This document shows, in pieces, positions 53,880 through 63,564 of a DNA stretch of 64,000 nt. Where the stretch lies: assembly GCA_019912665.1 (NCBI GenBank), contig JAIOIE010000008.1, positions 186,001-250,000 of the forward strand, read 5' to 3'. Made by a program: the position numbers and the translations under genes. The stretch is from Deltaproteobacteria bacterium (GTDB lineage: Bacteria > Desulfobacterota > GWC2-55-46). Each line of letters opens with the position of its first letter. Position 1 is the first letter of the stretch. The notes under the pieces are model-generated. The model searched no databases. It was not told the origin of the DNA and saw only the letters and a list, made by a program, of their open reading frames with translations.

Positions 53880-54575
53880 TTGATCCCGGCCAGGTATGAA
53901 GACAGCACAGGCCAGCGCCTTACGGGCAGGCACAGGAAGAGCTTCCGTTTTATTAACGGAATCGAGGGCATCAGGGTGCTCGACGTCGGCTGCTCGTACG
54001 GCTGGTTCGAAAAATGGGCGCTCGACAACGGATGCAACCGGGTCATAGCCATAGAGCCCGATGCCGGGACATTGAGGGAGGCCAGGGCGCAGGCGCCGGG
54101 GGCAGCGTACTTGCGGGCGTCATCATTGAAGCTGCCTTTACGGAGCGCGTCGGTCGAGAAAGCTGTCCTCTGGGAGGTGCTGGAGCACCTGCCGAGGGGG
54201 AGCGAAATAGACGCACTCAGGGAGATAAACCGGGTACTTAAGAAAGGCGGATGCCTTTACCTCTCAACGCCCCATAAGACTTTCTGGGCCTGCGCGCTGG
54301 ATCCGGCGTGGTGGCTGGTCTCGCACAGGCACTATTCCCTTGACGAGCTGAGGGAGGCTGCCCGCAGGGCCGGGTTCGAGGTGGCCGGGGTGGATTTCGG
54401 GGGCGGGGCCTGGGAGCTTTTTTCGATGATACTTCTATATGTATTCAAATGGTGCTTCAGGAGGGATGTCCCCTTCAAGGATATCCTTGAGTCCAGAAGA
54501 GACCGGGAGTTCGCTTCCCCCGGCGGCTGGACCAACGTCTTTTTGAAGATGAGAAAAATCGCATGTGCGGAATAG
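53880..54575 (+). CDS. class I SAM-dependent methyltransferase
   Basis: A 231-residue methyltransferase. RVLDVGCSYGWFEKWALDNG binds SAM, AVLWEVLEHLPRGSEIDALR and NRVLKKGGCLYLSTPHK are the following motifs. The TTG at 53880 directly follows the stop of the previous gene, with AAGGAAGG five bases upstream. It overlaps the asparagine synthase-like gene by 13 nt. It is similar in style to the gene before it but not a clear tandem duplicate. Confidence 0.85.
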   Translation: MIPARYEDSTGQRLTGRHRKSFRFINGIEGIRVLDVGCSYGWFEKWALDNGCNRVIAIEPDAGTLREARAQAPGAAYLRASSLKLPLRSASVEKAVLWEVLEHLPRGSEIDALREINRVLKKGGCLYLSTPHKTFWACALDPAWWLVSHRHYSLDELREAARRAGFEVAGVDFGGGAWELFSMILLYVFKWCFRRDVPFKDILESRRDREFASPGGWTNVFLKMRKIACAE

Positions 54576-56428
54576 CCGGTTTTTATAGTCCCAGGGAGCA
54601 AGAGCCGGGAAAGGTGCTCGATAGGATGCTCGGCCGCGTCCTCCACCGGGGGCCGGACGAAAAAGGCGCGCTTCTGGATAACGGGGTCGCCCTGGGCATA
54701 AGAAGACTCTCGATAATCGATTTAAGCACCGGGCAGCAGCCTATCTCGAACGAGGACGGGAGCGTCACGGTCGTCTGTAACGGCGAGATATACAATTACA
54801 GGGTGTTGACTAACTGGCTCTCCAGGAAAGGGCACGCCTTCTCGACCCGCTCGGACGTGGAGAGCATAGTCCACGCCTACGAAGAGGAAGGGACGCAGTG
54901 CTTGAAGAGGCTCCGTGGCATGTTCTCCTTCTGCCTTTACGACAGAAGGCGGCGCCTTCTCTTCTGCGCGCGTGACCGGCTTGGGAAAAAGCCCTTTCAT
55001 TATTACGAATCCGGGGGGCGATTCGCCTTCGCCTCGGAGATAAAGTCCCTTCTGGAGCTTCCGTTCATAACGAGGGAGCTAGACACCGGCTCTATCGCGA
55101 AATACCTCGTGTACGGCTTCGTGCCCGCGCCTCATAGCATATTCAAGGGCATAAAAAAACTCCTCCCCGGACATTACCTCCTTTACGACCTGGCGTCAGG
55201 GGCGTGCAGGACCGGGCAATACTGGGACTTCGATCATTCGAAAAAGCACGAACCCGGCCGCGGCGAGGCCGAGCTCGAAGACGCCCTCGTGGACGCCGTG
55301 AGGTCGAGGCTCGTAACGGACGCGCCCCTCGGTGCGTTCCTGAGCGGCGGCATCGACAGCAGCCTCATCGTCGGCATGATGGCCCGGCTCATGCCCGCGG
55401 GCCGAATAAAGACATTCAGCATCGGGTTTGACGAAAAGGCCTATGACGAATCGGAATACGCCGCGGCCGTTGCGGAGAGATACGGCACCGAGCATCGATT
55501 ACAAATATTCCGGGGCGACGAATGCATGGCAGTCATCGGCGAGGCGCTCGGCCGCCTTGATGAGCCGCTCTCGGACCCGTCCCTCATTCCCACATATCTC
55601 CTCTCGAGGTTCGCAAGCGGCCACATAAAGGTCGCGTTGAGCGGCGACGGAGGGGACGAGGTGTTCGGCGGCTATCCCAAATACTGCATACACAGGTATG
55701 CGCGCCTTTACGACTCAATACCCGGATTCCTCAGGAAAAATATCGCACAGGGGCTTACGGCGCTCGTGCCGCTGCAAATTGAAAATACTGTCTTAAACAG
55801 CAAGGTCAGGAAGTTCCTGGAGTGCTCCGGTTACAGCCCCGAATACAAAAACCAGCTCTGGACCAGCAATTTTATGGCCCGCGAAGTCGAAAGCATATCG
55901 GGCCTGGCCGCGTCGCAGGACCTGGACTGCATGGAAGAGGTGGACTTCTGGGGGGGCTCATTCCGGGGCGACGACCTCATAGACAAGATGATGTACCTCG
56001 ACGCAAAGCTCATGCTCGCCGACATGTACCTCGTCAAGGTGGACAGGGCCAGCATGATGAACTCGCTTGAGGTCCGCTCTCCCTTTCTCGACCAGGAGGT
56101 CGTGGCCCTCGCATGCAGGATGCCTTCCGGGGACAAGGTCCGCGGGCTTACAACAAAACGGGCGCTCAGGCGGCTTGCGCTCAAGTACCTGCCTGAGGAG
56201 CTAGTCTACAGGAAGAAGAAGGGGTTCGGTCTCCCAATCGCCAGATGGCTCAGGGAAGGACGGCTCAAGGAGGTCGAGGAGATGCTGGCCTCATCGGCCG
56301 CGCCGTTCATAAATAGAAAGGCCGCCCTGGGACTTCTGAACGAGCATAAAAGCGGCGGCGCGGACAATTCAGGGAAGATCTGGAACATCTACGTCCTGCT
56401 GCGCTGGTACGAGGGATATGGAAGGTAA
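54563..56428 (+). CDS. asparagine synthase (glutamine-hydrolysing)-like amidotransferase
   Basis: A 621-residue class II glutamine amidotransferase joined to an ATP-pyrophosphatase synthase domain. MCGIAGFYSPRE gives the catalytic Cys2, LHRGPDEKGALLDNGVALG and VCNGEIYNY form the glutaminase domain, FLSGGIDSSLIVGMMA is the PP-loop and LSGDGGDEVFGGYPKY is the synthase signature. Its place between methyltransferases and GT2 enzymes suggests it amidates a sugar carboxylate (AsnB-like in glycan clusters), not asparagine. It overlaps both neighbours. Confidence 0.9.
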   Translation: MCGIAGFYSPREQEPGKVLDRMLGRVLHRGPDEKGALLDNGVALGIRRLSIIDLSTGQQPISNEDGSVTVVCNGEIYNYRVLTNWLSRKGHAFSTRSDVESIVHAYEEEGTQCLKRLRGMFSFCLYDRRRRLLFCARDRLGKKPFHYYESGGRFAFASEIKSLLELPFITRELDTGSIAKYLVYGFVPAPHSIFKGIKKLLPGHYLLYDLASGACRTGQYWDFDHSKKHEPGRGEAELEDALVDAVRSRLVTDAPLGAFLSGGIDSSLIVGMMARLMPAGRIKTFSIGFDEKAYDESEYAAAVAERYGTEHRLQIFRGDECMAVIGEALGRLDEPLSDPSLIPTYLLSRFASGHIKVALSGDGGDEVFGGYPKYCIHRYARLYDSIPGFLRKNIAQGLTALVPLQIENTVLNSKVRKFLECSGYSPEYKNQLWTSNFMAREVESISGLAASQDLDCMEEVDFWGGSFRGDDLIDKMMYLDAKLMLADMYLVKVDRASMMNSLEVRSPFLDQEVVALACRMPSGDKVRGLTTKRALRRLALKYLPEELVYRKKKGFGLPIARWLREGRLKEVEEMLASSAAPFINRKAALGLLNEHKSGGADNSGKIWNIYVLLRWYEGYGR

Positions 56429-57344
56429 GCTCGTCTCGATCATAATACCGACCTACAACAGGAAGAGACAGGTACTTGCCTGCATCGAGTCCCTGATGGA
56501 CTCGGACTACCCTTCGTTCGAGGTCATCGTCGTGGATAACGCCTCCGAGGACGGCACTGCCGAGGCGGTCGAGACCTCATTCCCTTCGGTCAGGGTCGTA
56601 AGGCTCGGGCACAATACCGGCGCGGTTACCGGCAGGAACGAGGGCATAAGGCGCGCAAAAGGCAGTTATCTCTGTTTTGTGGACAGCGACAACCTTCTCC
56701 ATAGGGACTTCCTCCGGGAGCTCGTAAGGGCTGCGGAACGCGACCCCGGAACAGGGTTCGTCGGCCCAAAGATGTATTTCCGCTCCGACCCCCGGAGGAT
56801 ATGGTACGCGGGAGTCGAAATAGACCACCGCACCAGCAGGACGAGTTACAGGGGGCTTAATGAGATCGACACCGGCAAATACGACAGGGAGGAGGAGGTG
56901 CACCATATCCCCAACGTATGGCTCGTGAAGCGGGAGGTCGTGGACGCGATAGGCGGCATGGACCCCGCTTATGTGATGACCTACGGCGAGGCGGAATGGG
57001 CGGCGCGGGCAAGGCTCGCGGGGTTCAAGGTGCTCTTCTGCCCGAGCGCGGTCGTATACCACGATATTCCGCTACCGGGGGAGAAAAAGGGGCTCAGGGC
57101 CAGGATAGGCTTCGACAGCCCCTACAGGATCTACTATGCGGCAAGGAACCGGGTGCTCTACATGAGGAAGTTCGCGAAAAGAGGCGACTACCTCGCGTTC
57201 CTTCTTTTCTACAATAACCTTTTCCTTCTCTGGTACTGCGGCCTGCTCGCGGCCTCAGGCCGGTTCGACCTTCTGAAGGCCTACATAAAGGGCTATTTAA
57301 GCGGGATCACAAACCGGAGCATGCTTCAGAAGCCCTCGGCCTGA
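56418..57344 (+). CDS. GT2 family glycosyltransferase
   Basis: A 308-residue GT-A glycosyltransferase. VSIIIPTYNRKRQVLACIES opens the fold, FEVIVVDNASEDGTAEAV follows, and LCFVDSDNLLH is the DxD metal site. Residues 210-300 contain a C-terminal region with one or two possible membrane helices (LAFLLFYNNLFLLWYCGLL). It overlaps the asparagine synthase-like gene by 11 nt. The sugar donor and acceptor are unknown, probably a polyprenyl-linked surface glycan. Confidence 0.9.
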   Translation: MEGKLVSIIIPTYNRKRQVLACIESLMDSDYPSFEVIVVDNASEDGTAEAVETSFPSVRVVRLGHNTGAVTGRNEGIRRAKGSYLCFVDSDNLLHRDFLRELVRAAERDPGTGFVGPKMYFRSDPRRIWYAGVEIDHRTSRTSYRGLNEIDTGKYDREEEVHHIPNVWLVKREVVDAIGGMDPAYVMTYGEAEWAARARLAGFKVLFCPSAVVYHDIPLPGEKKGLRARIGFDSPYRIYYAARNRVLYMRKFAKRGDYLAFLLFYNNLFLLWYCGLLAASGRFDLLKAYIKGYLSGITNRSMLQKPSA

Positions 57345-57369
57345 CGTCCGGGCCTCGGCAAGGGAGAAA

Positions 57370-58284
57370 ATGGAAGCGCGGATACTTGTCTGCATACCGA
57401 GCTACAGGAACCCCGAAAGGCTCAAGGAATGCCTCGCGCGCGTCAGCTCTATCGACCGGCGCGGCCGGACGGTCGAGACACTCGTCGTCGACAGCGGAAC
57501 CGACCCGGCTGAGCTTGAGAAGGTAGTCGGCCATTTCGAAAATGTCGAGCTTGTCACTATGGAGAACAGGGGATACGTGGGCTGCGTGAACGCGGGGCTC
57601 CGCCGCGCAATCGAGAACGGCTTCGAATACATGCTCGTCGTGACGGACGACGCCCGCGTGGAAAGCGGCATCCTGGACGGGCTTATGCCACCCCTCGCAG
57701 CGGACGAGCGGGCAGCCATAAGCGGGTGCAAGATAATTCATGTCTCAAAAGACCGTGAGGGCGGGGTGAAAAAGGTCGTCATGCCAGGCGGCTTTCTCGG
57801 GCACTGGGCCTTTCCCAGGAGCAGGAACATACCCGAGGACTCGACTGAGCTTGCCGAATGCGACTGGGTGAACGGGGCCGTCCTCGCCATGAAAGTGCGG
57901 GTCTTCCGTGAAATAGGCCTCCTCGACGAATCGTTTTTCATGTACTTCGACGAGCTCGACCTGGGGCTCAAGCTCAAGAGGGCGGGCTACCACGCGATCT
58001 ACAATCCCCGGGTCAGGGTCGTCCACGAGTCGGGGAGCGGCTTTTACGGCATAACATCGGGCAAGGGCGGGGCATACGCGAGGTATTACCTTACGAGGAA
58101 CGTGGCGCTCCTGTATTACAAGAAGTCCCTCGCGAGCTTCGTCTATTTCCTGCCGTATTATCTGGTCATCTCGGCCCTTCGCTCTGCCGTATTGACGCTC
58201 AGGGGCAGGCCGGACTGCGGCCTTGCAGTGCTCCGGGGCGTGAAGGACTTTTTCGCCTGGAACCTGGGTCGGGGGCCTTATTAG
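57370..58284 (+). CDS. GT2 family glycosyltransferase (rhamnosyltransferase-like)
   Basis: A 304-residue GT-A glycosyltransferase. ILVCIPSYRNPERLKECLAR and VETLVVDSGTDPAELEKV open the domain, MENRGYVGCVNAGLRRAI and MLVVTDDARVESG follow, and NGAVLAMKVRVFREIGLLDE with FFMYFDELDLGLKLKRAGY is the signature of rhamnosyltransferase-type GT2 enzymes. It follows the previous GT2 by 25 nt. The C-terminal membrane-like segment VYFLPYYLVISALRSAVLT may associate it with the membrane. Confidence 0.9.
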   Translation: MEARILVCIPSYRNPERLKECLARVSSIDRRGRTVETLVVDSGTDPAELEKVVGHFENVELVTMENRGYVGCVNAGLRRAIENGFEYMLVVTDDARVESGILDGLMPPLAADERAAISGCKIIHVSKDREGGVKKVVMPGGFLGHWAFPRSRNIPEDSTELAECDWVNGAVLAMKVRVFREIGLLDESFFMYFDELDLGLKLKRAGYHAIYNPRVRVVHESGSGFYGITSGKGGAYARYYLTRNVALLYYKKSLASFVYFLPYYLVISALRSAVLTLRGRPDCGLAVLRGVKDFFAWNLGRGPY

Positions 58285-58296
58285 GCTGGCTTGAAA

Positions 58297-59271
58297 ATGG
58301 GTGCTGTGAATTCAAAGAAAACGACCTTGCCTGTAGAGAGCTGTCCGCTTTGCGGCGAGAAGGAAACTTCCCGCGGCTTCATGAACTTCGACAGGCTCCA
58401 CAGTCTGCCCGGCTCCTTTCCCGTTAGAGAGTGTTCCGGCTGCTCTTCCCTTTACCTCAAGGAAGCCCCACGCGACCCAGGAGCATACTATCCGGAGGGA
58501 GAATACTATTCCACCTACGAGAGCAACACGAGCGAGCTCAGGGCCAAAAGAAAGCTCATAGAGCTCTTCTACTCCGGCGGCAGAAACCGGGGTCTTCTTT
58601 ACCTGCTCCTCTACCCGCTGAGGGGCAGGGTGCAGGGCGTACCCGATTACGTACCGGGCGGCAGGGTCCTCGATATCGGCTGCGGGTTCGGCCTTCTACT
58701 GGACCTCCTCAAGGAGGCCGGATGGGAGACCCACGGCATAGATATAAGCGCGAGGGCGATCGAGCTTGTCAAAAAAAAAGGGCACAACGGGGTCTCCGGT
58801 GAGCTCAAGGCCGGGCACTTCGATTCCGGGTACTTCGATGCGGTGATCATGAGCCATTCGATAGAGCACCTGAAATCTCCCAGGGAATATCTCTCGCTCG
58901 CGCACGAGATGCTCAGGCCCGGAGGCCAGATCATAGTCCTTGCCCCAAATGCCCGTTCGCTCGGGTTCAGGTTCTTCGGCAGGGCGTGGGCCCCCATCGA
59001 GACGCCGAGGCACCTTTTCGTACCATCACCAAAGGCCATGACGGGGCTTCTGAAGGACGCCGGTTTCAAAACCGAGTCCCTGAAATACACGGGCTCCAAC
59101 TGGTCCCAGAGCCTGGACTATCTTCTTAACGGAAGATATAGGCCGGGGTCCTTTTTTTACAAGCCGTTCGTAAGCCTACCCCTTGAGGCGCTCGCGCAGG
59201 CGCTGAATCTCCTGCACCTCGGCGATTCTTTCCAGATAAAAGCGAGGAAGGGGCCTTCCGATGCTCGATAG
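58297..59271 (+). CDS. SAM-dependent methyltransferase with N-terminal zinc ribbon
   Basis: A 324-residue protein. Residues 15-60 hold a zinc-ribbon-like four-Cys site (CPLCGEKE and ECSGCSSLYL), and GGRVLDIGCGFGLLLDLLKE binds SAM in the class I fold. DAVIMSHSIEHLKSPREYLS and EMLRPGGQIIVLAPNARSLG are the following motifs. This Zn-ribbon methyltransferase class is common in O-antigen and spore-coat type glycan clusters. The ATG at 58297 is preferred to the TTG at 58291. It overlaps the next gene by 11 nt. Confidence 0.88.
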   Translation: MGAVNSKKTTLPVESCPLCGEKETSRGFMNFDRLHSLPGSFPVRECSGCSSLYLKEAPRDPGAYYPEGEYYSTYESNTSELRAKRKLIELFYSGGRNRGLLYLLLYPLRGRVQGVPDYVPGGRVLDIGCGFGLLLDLLKEAGWETHGIDISARAIELVKKKGHNGVSGELKAGHFDSGYFDAVIMSHSIEHLKSPREYLSLAHEMLRPGGQIIVLAPNARSLGFRFFGRAWAPIETPRHLFVPSPKAMTGLLKDAGFKTESLKYTGSNWSQSLDYLLNGRYRPGSFFYKPFVSLPLEALAQALNLLHLGDSFQIKARKGPSDAR

Positions 59272-62200
59272 GCGGGACTTGAAAAAAAGGCTCATCGCAG
59301 CGGCCTTCATCCTTGCGCTTCCCCTGCCCTCTTTATTCTGGCTACCGAAAGGGAGCGTGCTCGCGCACGGCCCTGTATATCCCTGGCCCGATGCCGCGGG
59401 GCTCTTTGATATTTCAACAGGACACCTTTTCGCATGGGTAGAGAGTAGCGGGTTCGGGGGTCCAAATACCGAGCCGGCGGGTTTTCTTTTTTATCTCTAT
59501 GCCGGGGCGCTCTCATTTCTATTTGGAGACACGCACCTTGCCCAGTCGTTTTCCCTCTATTTAGGCTACGCGGGCTGCATGGCGGGTGCCTACTTCCTTT
59601 CGCGCACACTCGGCCTCGGAAGAACGCCGTCCCTTGCGGCCGCCGGGGTTTATATTCTGAACCCGATAATCTTTTCCGGAATGCCTACCGAGCCGCTTAA
59701 TCCGCGCCTCCTTCCGTATCACGCCGGGGCGCCCGTGGTGCTTGCCATTGCGGTCCGCGTCATAAACGGAGAAGCCCTCCGGAAAAACATCGCGCTCTTC
59801 GCGATCGCGGCCCTCTTCCTCGGCTCCCCCGGATATTCAAGCCTCCAGTACTTCGTCCTGCAGCTCTTCTTGATAGCGATATATTCTGCATGCCGCCTTC
59901 TACGCGAAGAAGGCGGCGAATGGGCAGGCACGGCAATGCGTACGGCGCTCGTTCTGCTTGTCTTTTTCATGATTAATATGTACTGGCTCGGGCTTTTCCT
60001 TTTCGACCTGGGCGACGCGTACGCGAGCAGGCTCGAGCCTGGGTTCTCGGATGCCGACCTCCTGAGGGGGTTCGGCCTCGATTTCATAAACGGGCTCATG
60101 ATGCTCCCGGTCCCGGAGCTTTCAAATTCCTTCCCGTGGGTCGCGGAGTATTACAGGACAGCCACGCTTGCGGCCCTCTTTTTTTTCGTATCGATAGCCG
60201 GGCTCAGCTTCCTTTCAAAGGAAGGCAGGGAGAAGGCTATTTTCCCTGGCATGGCCGCCGCGCTCTCTCTTTTTCTGGCCAAAGGCACCAAAGCCCCTTT
60301 CGACTCGCTAGGGGAGGCCATCTTTCTGTCGCACCCGTATATTACAAGGCTTTTCAGAAATCCCTCTTACTTCGAGCTGGTTACGGTCCTTGCGTTTTCG
60401 CTCCTCATGGGGATAGGGACGGGGTTAGTAATGAAGAAGGCGCGTGCGCACTCATTCAAGGCTGCAGCCGCAGCAATGGCAACGCTGGCGGCGTCGGGAA
60501 TCATTTACGGAAGACCATTCTTCAGCGGAAGTGTCATTGAGAGCGGTGAAAAGGCGCTATCATCCCAGTTCAATTACGTGCCCGACTATTACCTTGAGCT
60601 GAGCAGCGCGTTGAGGAATGACGAAGAGACTTCAAGGATAATGGCCGTGCCCGCCTTTACCCGCCAGGACTGGTTTGTCGCGTACGGATGGGAAAGGAGT
60701 TTCCTGGGCGGGCAATTCCTGAACCTCTGGTCCGGAAAGCCGCTCATCCGATCCATCTATCCGGGTAGCGCCGGGGTAAACCCCCTTTTCGATTCAGCCA
60801 TGAGCCCGGAGCTCGCATTCATCTCGCCCGAGGCCTGGCTGTGGCTAATGAGGGTCGGAGGCGTGAAATATGTGACCCTCCACGGCGACACGGATACGAA
60901 GCTCCTGCGTTCGTATGATAAAAGGCTCGGAGACACGGAGGGCATATACAGGTTCATAAGGAACTCGCCGCATATCGAAAAAACCGGCGACTTCGGGCCC
61001 ATAGAGCTTTACGCTCTCAGGAGCGGACTAAGGCTTCCCAAGGTATATGCATCCGATGGGTTCGACCTGGTCGAGGAGATGCCTTTCGAGGAATCCCTTC
61101 CCCTGCTTTCATTTATAAGCTCCCGTGAAAGGCCTTTGATCGCGTTCTCGATGCAGCAGCCCCCGGGAGTCCTCGAAAAGATAAAGGCCTCAGGCCTGGT
61201 CAGAGGCGTGCTCGCCCCCTCGGATACCCTCTCGGTGAAATCCTATGCCTCTCCGTCGTCGCTTACGGAAAGCAAGTCGGCCGTCAGCTCTTTCGTAATC
61301 TCCGCTCCCGGCGGGTTTCAGAAGAGCCGCGTCTTTTACGACACCGATCCCGGCGAATACAAGAAAATATCCTTTCCGGGCGGCGAAGGACAGGCCAGGC
61401 TTTCAGTTGCCGTGATGCCAAAATACCGCGCATTCGCGTTCAATGAAGATTTTACGGCAGCAGCGCGAAATTTCGAAACCACCGGGAAACTGCTCTCGCT
61501 CTACGCGCCTGAAGACGATGGAACGGGCGCACAGTTTCCAGACGACCGCTTCAGGGCCGTAAGGAGCGGAGGGAAGATAAGCGTCATAAACCATTCGGCA
61601 AAAACGGCTGTTGCGGACCTAGGCCTCGCTCTAATGCCGCTTTCCGAAACTGAAGAGATAAGGGCGTACATAAACGGAAGAGAGTCCATTTCCGATAATG
61701 GCAACTCCCAAATAGGGGCGCTGGCACCGGTCGAGTTGGAAATTAAAGGGGTGCTCCTATTTCCGGGCAGTAACGAACTGAGGATATACCTGAAGGAACC
61801 GGGACCGCCGGATGAAAAGATGGCCCGCCCCATCTTCGGCCTCGGGAGGCTCCTTCGCATATCGGTCCTCGAAAAAGACCTCGAATTCCCGGAAGACGGC
61901 GTTATTGAAAGACCTCTATCGGCTTCGCCTGAGGGCATAGGTTTTCTCCCCGGCGCCCGGTGCGTGGACGGATATCTTGCGAGCTTTGCGAGGGACGTAG
62001 GCATGGCAGACCTTGAAAGGTTTCCTATCTTCTCGATGGAATATGCCCTAGAAGCGCATCCGGGGCAGGGTATCGAGGTCTCGTTCATGCTGGACACAAA
62101 CGGAGACGGGAAGGCGGACGCCTCAATAAGCAAAGCGCTCCGGGCCAGGGCGTCAGGAAGGCCCGAAAGGTCCAGGACGGACGTTATGGGACTTCTTCGG

Positions 62201-62977
62201 ACACATATGCCGGACCAGAAGAAGGCATACCTGACAACGGTAGGGTTCATGGCCCATTGCGATGATTCCGAACGGCCCGGCAATGCGGAGGCACCAGGGC
62301 CCGGCTTCAGGCTCCGTTCTATCGGTCTTTTTTCCAGACAATCGGAAAAAACAAAGGTGCCGCTCGATTGGGAACCGCCGGTAATTAAGGCGAACGGCGA
62401 GAGTGTCCCGATGGAATCACATGAAGGAGGACTGTTTTTTTCTGCAGATCTCCCATCCCCAAAAGGCATGCAAAACCTTGAGGTCTTTGAAACGGACGTG
62501 GCGGGGGTATACTCGATCTCGGTCGAGCCGGAACCCTTAATCGCTCCAGTTTCCGGCAGCGCCCAGAATGCGCCCGGCACGGAGGGCGGTGGGCCGCTAC
62601 TCAGATTCGAGAGGATAAATCCCGCGAGGTACATGGTACATGTCAGAGGGGCCGACAAGGGCTTCGCGCTCGCATTCCTTGAGGCTTATCACCCGGGGTG
62701 GAGGGCCTATATCGGAGTGCCCGGCCGTGGCGACAGCGGCTCGATACTGGTAGAACGGCTTAGAAGCCGCGGAGCGCGGGAGCTCGATTCGCACTTCGTC
62801 GCCAACGGATATGCGAACGGCTGGCTTGTGCCGGATGAGACTGTCGGAGATGGCGAGTTTACGATAATCATGGAGTTCAGGCCGCAGATGTCGATGGAGG
62901 CGGGGCTTCTCTTAAGCGCGGCCGGCTTAATATCGGTGCTGGCCTTTTCGCTTGCTGGCAGAAAGGCAGGTAGATGA
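59261..62977 (+). CDS. large GT-C type membrane glycosyltransferase (AftD/DUF3367-like)
   Basis: A 1238-residue protein. The N-terminal 440 residues contain about ten membrane helices of the GT-C fold, beginning LIAAAFILALPLPSLFWLP, with an HAGAPVVLAI loop after the early segments. The C-terminal 790 residues are soluble and beta-rich, with RYMVHVRGADKGFALAFLEA and YHPGWRAYIGVPG near 1120-1160, a pattern found in AftD-like alpha-arabinofuranosyltransferase and related large bacterial/archaeal GT-C proteins. A final helix (LLLSAAGLISVLAFSLAG) anchors the end. It likely adds a sugar from a polyprenyl donor to a glycan. It is coupled to the next gene by ATGA. Confidence 0.78.
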   Translation: MLDRRDLKKRLIAAAFILALPLPSLFWLPKGSVLAHGPVYPWPDAAGLFDISTGHLFAWVESSGFGGPNTEPAGFLFYLYAGALSFLFGDTHLAQSFSLYLGYAGCMAGAYFLSRTLGLGRTPSLAAAGVYILNPIIFSGMPTEPLNPRLLPYHAGAPVVLAIAVRVINGEALRKNIALFAIAALFLGSPGYSSLQYFVLQLFLIAIYSACRLLREEGGEWAGTAMRTALVLLVFFMINMYWLGLFLFDLGDAYASRLEPGFSDADLLRGFGLDFINGLMMLPVPELSNSFPWVAEYYRTATLAALFFFVSIAGLSFLSKEGREKAIFPGMAAALSLFLAKGTKAPFDSLGEAIFLSHPYITRLFRNPSYFELVTVLAFSLLMGIGTGLVMKKARAHSFKAAAAAMATLAASGIIYGRPFFSGSVIESGEKALSSQFNYVPDYYLELSSALRNDEETSRIMAVPAFTRQDWFVAYGWERSFLGGQFLNLWSGKPLIRSIYPGSAGVNPLFDSAMSPELAFISPEAWLWLMRVGGVKYVTLHGDTDTKLLRSYDKRLGDTEGIYRFIRNSPHIEKTGDFGPIELYALRSGLRLPKVYASDGFDLVEEMPFEESLPLLSFISSRERPLIAFSMQQPPGVLEKIKASGLVRGVLAPSDTLSVKSYASPSSLTESKSAVSSFVISAPGGFQKSRVFYDTDPGEYKKISFPGGEGQARLSVAVMPKYRAFAFNEDFTAAARNFETTGKLLSLYAPEDDGTGAQFPDDRFRAVRSGGKISVINHSAKTAVADLGLALMPLSETEEIRAYINGRESISDNGNSQIGALAPVELEIKGVLLFPGSNELRIYLKEPGPPDEKMARPIFGLGRLLRISVLEKDLEFPEDGVIERPLSASPEGIGFLPGARCVDGYLASFARDVGMADLERFPIFSMEYALEAHPGQGIEVSFMLDTNGDGKADASISKALRARASGRPERSRTDVMGLLRTHMPDQKKAYLTTVGFMAHCDDSERPGNAEAPGPGFRLRSIGLFSRQSEKTKVPLDWEPPVIKANGESVPMESHEGGLFFSADLPSPKGMQNLEVFETDVAGVYSISVEPEPLIAPVSGSAQNAPGTEGGGPLLRFERINPARYMVHVRGADKGFALAFLEAYHPGWRAYIGVPGRGDSGSILVERLRSRGARELDSHFVANGYANGWLVPDETVGDGEFTIIMEFRPQMSMEAGLLLSAAGLISVLAFSLAGRKAGR

Positions 62978-63564
62978 GCGCCCGGTTGCTTATAAAGAGA
63001 CTTGCCGCCGAACTGGGCATTCTGGCCCTCTCCCTCTTCCTTGCCTATAATACCTATAAGGAAGTAATGAGGGCCTTGAGTCCCCTCTCAATGGAATTGA
63101 GAGGGGCGCTGAAGGATTCCTTTCCCGAGGCCCTGCTGATATTCGCCACCTGCTCCCTCCTTTCACGACCGCTCTTTTCAAAAAGGCGCCTCCTATTGCT
63201 TATCTACGGCGTGGCCGTGAACGCCTACTTTTATTTGAAAGGCGGCCACTACCTTTTCGTCCACAATATCGCGATCGCCTATTTTATTCTTCTTTCATGG
63301 ACTTTTGCCGCTCTTCCGGGGCTTGCACCGGGCACGGATGCAGGAGAGAATCTTCCCGCATGGGCGCGCGAGGCAAGGAAACTGACCTCCGATCTGCCGG
63401 GCGTTTTTTTCTTCCTCTTTTTCATTTCTATCCCGCTCTGCGGCGCGCTGGCCGTTCTTCAGCATGATTCGGCTGCGAAGAGCCTGGCGGACGTCTCTTA
63501 TTTTCTCCTCCTTTCGGGGCTCGCAAGCGAGCTCTTCAGTCCGAGACGGTGCAAAGAGAAATGA
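62974..63564 (+). CDS. membrane protein of unknown function
   Basis: A 196-residue protein with four or five hydrophobic segments (residues about 15-30, 48-62, 70-90, 98-118, 145-165). No known domain is visible. The start overlaps the stop of the GT-C gene (ATGA) and its own stop overlaps the next start (ATGA), so it belongs to the glycan operon. A perfect 11-bp inverted repeat lies inside its coding sequence at 63082-63106. It may be a subunit or stabiliser of the neighbouring GT-C enzymes. Confidence 0.8.
   Translation: MSARLLIKRLAAELGILALSLFLAYNTYKEVMRALSPLSMELRGALKDSFPEALLIFATCSLLSRPLFSKRRLLLLIYGVAVNAYFYLKGGHYLFVHNIAIAYFILLSWTFAALPGLAPGTDAGENLPAWAREARKLTSDLPGVFFFLFFISIPLCGALAVLQHDSAAKSLADVSYFLLLSGLASELFSPRRCKEK

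Noticed and set aside
61501-62658. Minus-strand open frame of 385 codons inside the GT-C gene
   Set aside because: It lies antisense to the conserved glycosyltransferase frame and has no domain of its own.
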